A stretch of DNA of 64,000 nucleotides, from NCBI GenBank assembly GCA_019745565.1, contig JAIESW010000024.1:64129-128128 (forward strand), written 5' to 3'. Both the position numbers and the translations under genes were made by a program. The notes below the pieces were generated by a model, which worked only from the letters and a program-made list of their open reading frames with translations, was not told the DNA's origin and ran no database searches. This document shows positions 60,784 to 64,000 of the stretch, piece by piece; the first letter of the stretch is position 1, and the number at the start of each line of letters is the position of its first letter. Origin of the DNA: Burkholderiales bacterium. Lineage in GTDB: Bacteria; Pseudomonadota; Gammaproteobacteria; Burkholderiales; Ga0077523.

Positions 60784-62124
60784 ATGACCATGACACCGGC
60801 GCAGGCGAAGAAGCTCTTCAAGGACGAGAACATCCAGTACATCCTGGCGCAGTTCGTGGACATTCACGGAGCCGCCAAGGCCAAGGCCGTGCCGGTGGAG
60901 CACCTCGAGATGGTGCTGACCGACGGCGCCGGCTTCGCGGGTTTCGCGCTGTGGGGGTTCGGCATGGGGCCGCAGGGCCCCGACTACATGGCGGTGGGCG
61001 ATCTCGACACGCTCCAGCCGATTCCCTGGATGCCCGGCTTCGCGCGCATGGCCACGTGGGGCCACGTGAAGGGCAAGCCCTATCCCTACGATTCGCGACT
61101 GGCGCTCAAGAACGCGACGGACCGACTGAAGGCCAAGGGCCTCACGCTCTACACCGGGATCGAACCGGAGTTCATGCTGCTCAAGCGCCGGCCGGACGGC
61201 AGTGTCGGACCTTGTGACGACACCGATTCGCTCGAGAAGCCCTGCTACGACTACAAGGGGCTCGCGCGCAGCGCGGAGTTCCTGACCCGCATCACCGGCG
61301 CGTGCCGCAAGGTCGGGATCGACGTGTACCAGATCGATCACGAGGACGCGAACGGCCAGTTCGAGGTGAACTACACCTACGCCGACGCGATGACGACGGC
61401 CGACCGGCACATCTTCGTCAAGATGGCAGCGAGCGAGATCGCGAACCAGCTCGGCCTGATCGCCACTTTCATGCCGAAGCCGTTCTCGAACCGCACCGGT
61501 TCGGGGGCGCACTTCCACCTGTCGATAGGTGACGGCAAGACGAAGAACCTGTTCCACGACGACAAGGACAAGCGCGGCCTCGGCCTGTCGAAGATGGGCT
61601 ACCACTTCATGGGCGGGCTGCTGCATCACGCGCGTGGTCTCACGGCCATCTGCGCGCCGACGGTGAACTCGTACAAGCGTCTGGTGGTGGGGCGCGCACT
61701 GTCGGGTGCCACGTGGGCCCCGGCGTACATCACCTATGGCGACAACAACCGTACGTGCATGGTCCGCATCCCCTACGGACGTCTCGAGATGCGGCTGCCC
61801 GATGCCGCGGTCAATCCTTATCTGGCGAGCGCCGCGATCATCGCCGCCGGCATGGACGGCGTGGAGAAGAAGATGGATCCGGGCGAACCCAACAACACCA
61901 ATCTGTACGAGTGGAGCGACGCCCAGCTCAAGAAGGCAGGCATCGGCGTGCTGCCGCAGAACCTCAACGAATCGCTCGACGCGCTCGAAGCCGACAAGGT
62001 GCTGTGCGAAGGGCTCGGCAAGGAGCTCGCGGCCGAGTTCATCCGCCTGAAGCGGATGGAATGGATCGAGTACCAGCGCCATGTGTCGGGCTGGGAAGTG
62101 GAACGCTATCTCGAGTTCTTCTAG
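60784..62124 (+). CDS. gmaS: Gamma-glutamylmethylamide synthetase (glutamine synthetase-like)
   Basis: Glutamine-synthetase-family ligase of 446 residues (GlnT/type III-like). Metal- and substrate-site stretches are [48 protein letters not shown] and the ATP-site [20 protein letters not shown]. In the NMG pathway GmaS condenses methylamine with glutamate using ATP. Length agrees with known GmaS (about 444). Standard GlnA is longer and would not sit between mgd and mgs genes. Some GlnT proteins have other amine substrates, so methylamine is inferred from context. Confidence 0.85.
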   Translation: MTMTPAQAKKLFKDENIQYILAQFVDIHGAAKAKAVPVEHLEMVLTDGAGFAGFALWGFGMGPQGPDYMAVGDLDTLQPIPWMPGFARMATWGHVKGKPYPYDSRLALKNATDRLKAKGLTLYTGIEPEFMLLKRRPDGSVGPCDDTDSLEKPCYDYKGLARSAEFLTRITGACRKVGIDVYQIDHEDANGQFEVNYTYADAMTTADRHIFVKMAASEIANQLGLIATFMPKPFSNRTGSGAHFHLSIGDGKTKNLFHDDKDKRGLGLSKMGYHFMGGLLHHARGLTAICAPTVNSYKRLVVGRALSGATWAPAYITYGDNNRTCMVRIPYGRLEMRLPDAAVNPYLASAAIIAAGMDGVEKKMDPGEPNNTNLYEWSDAQLKKAGIGVLPQNLNESLDALEADKVLCEGLGKELAAEFIRLKRMEWIEYQRHVSGWEVERYLEFF

Positions 62125-62156
62125 ACGGAACTCGCAGTCAGAAAAGGATATCGATC

Positions 62157-63053
62157 ATGTGCGGAATCGTGGGATTGCTGGTGAAGAACCCGGCCATGCG
62201 CAGCCAGCTGGGTGAACTGATGGTGCCGATCCTCGAGGAGATGGCCTCGCGCGGACCGGAGTCGGCGGGGTTGGCCGTGTTCACCGACCGCCTGCCGGAG
62301 ACGGATCGCAAGTACAGCCTGCATGCGCCGGCGTGGGACTACGACTGGGCGCCGTTCGAGGCGGACTTCATCAAGCGCTTCGGCACCGAAGCGCAACTGG
62401 CCGTCAAGGGCAACCATGCGGTGTTGACGTGCGACGAACCCGCGGACGCCGTGAAGGCCTGGACGCATCAGCACTATCCGGGGCTGCACGTGCTGTCGGC
62501 CGGCCGCCGCATCGACATCTACAAGGACACCGGCCATCCGGCCGACATCGCGAAGCGCTACGACTTCCCGAAGCTGACCGGTACCCATGTGGTCGGTCAC
62601 ACGCGCATGGCGACCGAATCGGCGGTCACGCCGGATCGCGCCCATCCGTTCACCGCGGGTGAGGATTTCTGCCTGGTGCACAACGGCACCATCTCGAATC
62701 CGTTCATGATCCGGCGCAAGCTCGAGCACCGCGGCATCCGCTTCGAGACCGACAACGACACCGAAGCCGCGACGCGCTTCCTCGAATGGCGCACGCGCGA
62801 AGGTGACTCGTTGGAGCAGGCGCTGCAGAAAGGCTTCGAGGAGCTCGACGGCTTCTACACTTTCCTGATCGGGACCGAGAACAAGCTGGCGCTGGTCCGC
62901 GACGCGTTCGCGTGCAAACCGGCCATCGTGGCGGAGACCGACGACTACGTCGCGATCAGCTCCGAGTTCCGCGGTCTCGCCCACTTGCCCGGGGTGAACA
63001 ACGCGAAGCTGTTCGAGCCGATGCCCGAGGAACTCTACGTATGGACAGTCTGA
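62157..63053 (+). CDS. mgsA: N-methylglutamate synthase subunit A (class II glutamine amidotransferase)
   Basis: Class II amidotransferase domain of 298 residues with the N-terminal nucleophile Cys2 exposed after Met removal (MCGIVGLLV). The glutamine-binding segments are GHTRMATESAVTPDRAHPF and VHNGTISNPFMIRRKLEHRG. It corresponds to the GltB amidotransferase domain as a separate protein. In NMG synthase it would hydrolyse gamma-glutamylmethylamide and pass methylamine to the FMN subunit. The end overlaps the mgsB start. Confidence 0.9.
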   Translation: MCGIVGLLVKNPAMRSQLGELMVPILEEMASRGPESAGLAVFTDRLPETDRKYSLHAPAWDYDWAPFEADFIKRFGTEAQLAVKGNHAVLTCDEPADAVKAWTHQHYPGLHVLSAGRRIDIYKDTGHPADIAKRYDFPKLTGTHVVGHTRMATESAVTPDRAHPFTAGEDFCLVHNGTISNPFMIRRKLEHRGIRFETDNDTEAATRFLEWRTREGDSLEQALQKGFEELDGFYTFLIGTENKLALVRDAFACKPAIVAETDDYVAISSEFRGLAHLPGVNNAKLFEPMPEELYVWTV

Positions 63054-63760
63054 CCGTCGAGAAGCGGACCACCATGGACAAGACCTTCGACCTCGCGAAG
63101 TCCTCGGTGCGGGAACTCAACCAGTTCCTGCACCAGGATCTCGCGACCAGCGGCGTGAAGCACATCGACGTGCTCAACCCGAACGGCAGCCACAGCATCG
63201 CGGTGGGCGTGAACCATCCGGTGGCCATCGACATCCGCGGCCAGGGCGGCTACTACGTGGGCGGCATGAACAAGTTCGCCGACATCACGGTGCATGGCAA
63301 CGTGGGCTGGGGTGTCGCGGAGAACATGATGTCCGGCTCGGTGCGCGTGAAGGGGTTCGCGTCCGAATCCGCCGGTGCGACCGGTCACGGCGGCACGCTC
63401 ATCATCGAGGGGGACGCGAGCCTGCGCTGCGGCATCTCCATGAAGGGCATCGACATCGTCGTCGGCGGCCGGGTCGGCAACTACTCCGCGTTCATGGCGC
63501 AGGCAGGGCGGCTGGTGATCTGCGGCGATGCCGGCGATGCGCTCGGCGATTCGCTCTACGAAGCCGTGATCTACGTGCGCGGCAAGATCAAGTCTCTGGG
63601 CGCGGATGCGCAGCAGGAGCCCATGACGGCCGCGGATCACGCTGCGGTGGCCGAGTTGCTGAAGCGCGCCGGCTTTCCCTATGACCCCACCGAGTTCAAG
63701 CGCGTTGCGTCCGCGCGTTCCCTCTACCATTGGAACGCCGACGCGAACCAGGAGTATTGA
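63041..63760 (+). CDS. mgsB: N-methylglutamate synthase subunit B (GltB C-terminal GXGXG-domain protein)
   Basis: The 239-residue protein forms the right-handed beta-helix found at the C-terminus of glutamate synthase large subunits. Repeated turns include GQGGYYVGGMNKFADITVHG, SAGATGHGGTLIIEG and GRVGNYSAFMAQAG. It is a structural subunit of the three-protein NMG synthase. I use ATG 63041, with GAGG upstream inside the end of mgsA; ATG 63074 is an in-frame alternative that removes 11 residues. mgsC follows 11 bp downstream. Confidence 0.85.
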   Translation: MDSLTVEKRTTMDKTFDLAKSSVRELNQFLHQDLATSGVKHIDVLNPNGSHSIAVGVNHPVAIDIRGQGGYYVGGMNKFADITVHGNVGWGVAENMMSGSVRVKGFASESAGATGHGGTLIIEGDASLRCGISMKGIDIVVGGRVGNYSAFMAQAGRLVICGDAGDALGDSLYEAVIYVRGKIKSLGADAQQEPMTAADHAAVAELLKRAGFPYDPTEFKRVASARSLYHWNADANQEY

Positions 63761-63771
63761 GGAGCACGGAA

Positions 63772-64000
63772 ATGAACAAACCTGTCGAGCATCCGGCCCA
63801 GGCGCCGAAGCGCATCCAGCGGGAGGAGTCCGCCGGCTTCGACCGCACCGTCATCGACTACATCCACAACGCCGCCGCCCATGGGCTCTACGAGATCCGC
63901 GGTCTCGGCGCCAAGCGCAAGCTGCCGCACTTCGATGATCTGGTCTTTCTGGCGGGCTCCGTGTCGCGCTATCCGCTCGAGGGCTATCGGGAGAAATGCC
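63772..64000 (+). CDS. mgsC: N-methylglutamate synthase subunit C, FMN domain (partial, cut by window end)
   Basis: The first 76 residues of a glutamate-synthase FMN-domain protein are visible. They include FDRTVIDYIHNAAAHGLYEI, GLGAKRKLPHFDDLVFL and SRYPLEGYREKC, matching the GltB2/FMN-binding family N-terminus. The reading frame is open to the right edge. In the complex this subunit would bind FMN and possibly an Fe-S cluster and reductively combine methylamine with 2-oxoglutarate. ATG 63772 follows GGAGCACGGAA. Confidence 0.85.
   Translation, partial: MNKPVEHPAQAPKRIQREESAGFDRTVIDYIHNAAAHGLYEIRGLGAKRKLPHFDDLVFLAGSVSRYPLEGYREKC

Overview
The window is GC-rich chromosomal DNA packed with short-spaced or overlapping genes. 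It most likely comes from a betaproteobacterium (Burkholderiales or Rhodocyclales type). Pointers to this are the gshA-gshB-EIIA-HPr-EI block with the proteobacterial (A. ferrooxidans-type) GshA, a class I PHA synthase, a Prx-Grx hybrid divergent from OxyR, and G/C-rich intergenic hairpin repeats of the kind familiar from Burkholderiales. No rRNA, tRNA, CRISPR array, IS element or phage gene was seen. Non-ATG starts (GTG and TTG) are common.

Layout. 1-3.3 kb: a GspG-like pseudopilin overlapping a membrane GGDEF-EAL protein. 3.4-6.4 kb: a GntR/FCD regulator, a phytanoyl-CoA dioxygenase-like oxygenase and a SAF-domain oxidoreductase. 6.4-12.8 kb (minus): DUF938 methyltransferase, GST, exported lactonase-like hydrolase, SDR, a conserved hypothetical, diheme cytochrome c and an AEC transporter. 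12.8-16.1 kb: a peroxide-defence locus, with an Lpd-like flavoprotein and a Prx-Grx hybrid divergent from oxyR and a 37-bp OxyR-type site between them. 16.2-21.2 kb: a TPR protein, a BtuF-like protein, phaC with a long Lys/Ala/Pro tail, and an MBL hydrolase.

21.4-33.7 kb: a leucine/isovalerate (liu) degradation operon on the plus strand. It holds isovaleryl-CoA dehydrogenase, thiolase, both methylcrotonyl-CoA carboxylase subunits, methylglutaconyl-CoA hydratase and HMG-CoA lyase. Interleaved are aceK, a HIBADH-family dehydrogenase, a DsbA-like isomerase, a LOG protein and a stand-alone TfoX C-terminal domain. 33.8-37.4 kb: a 42-residue secreted peptide divergent from a DUF6502-DUF5666 pair, with two 17-bp GTGG/CCCAC palindromes between them, then DUF1289 and DUF2889 genes. 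37.6-44.2 kb: CoA-transferase, an orphan betaine-type binding protein, a MarR-controlled rhodanese/DoxX pair, NudC and a lipoyl-domain E3. 44.2-51.3 kb (minus): proA, holA, a regulatory PTS (EI, HPr, EIIA-Man) and glutathione synthesis (gshB, gshA).

51.6-64.0 kb is the most interesting part. A complete N-methylglutamate (NMG) pathway for methylamine use (mgdABCD, gmaS, mgsABC, the last gene cut by the window end) follows an APC-family permease. Three tiny membrane proteins precede the permease; a universal stress protein, a frameshifted hypothetical gene and a TM2-like protein follow it. I infer that the permease group imports the amine or a methylated nitrogen compound. GmaS would condense methylamine with glutamate, MgsABC would make N-methylglutamate, and the sarcosine-oxidase-like MgdABCD would release glutamate and a one-carbon unit. 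Several unrelated families of long intergenic inverted repeats with internally repeated arms are scattered through the window, one of them inside the mgd operon.
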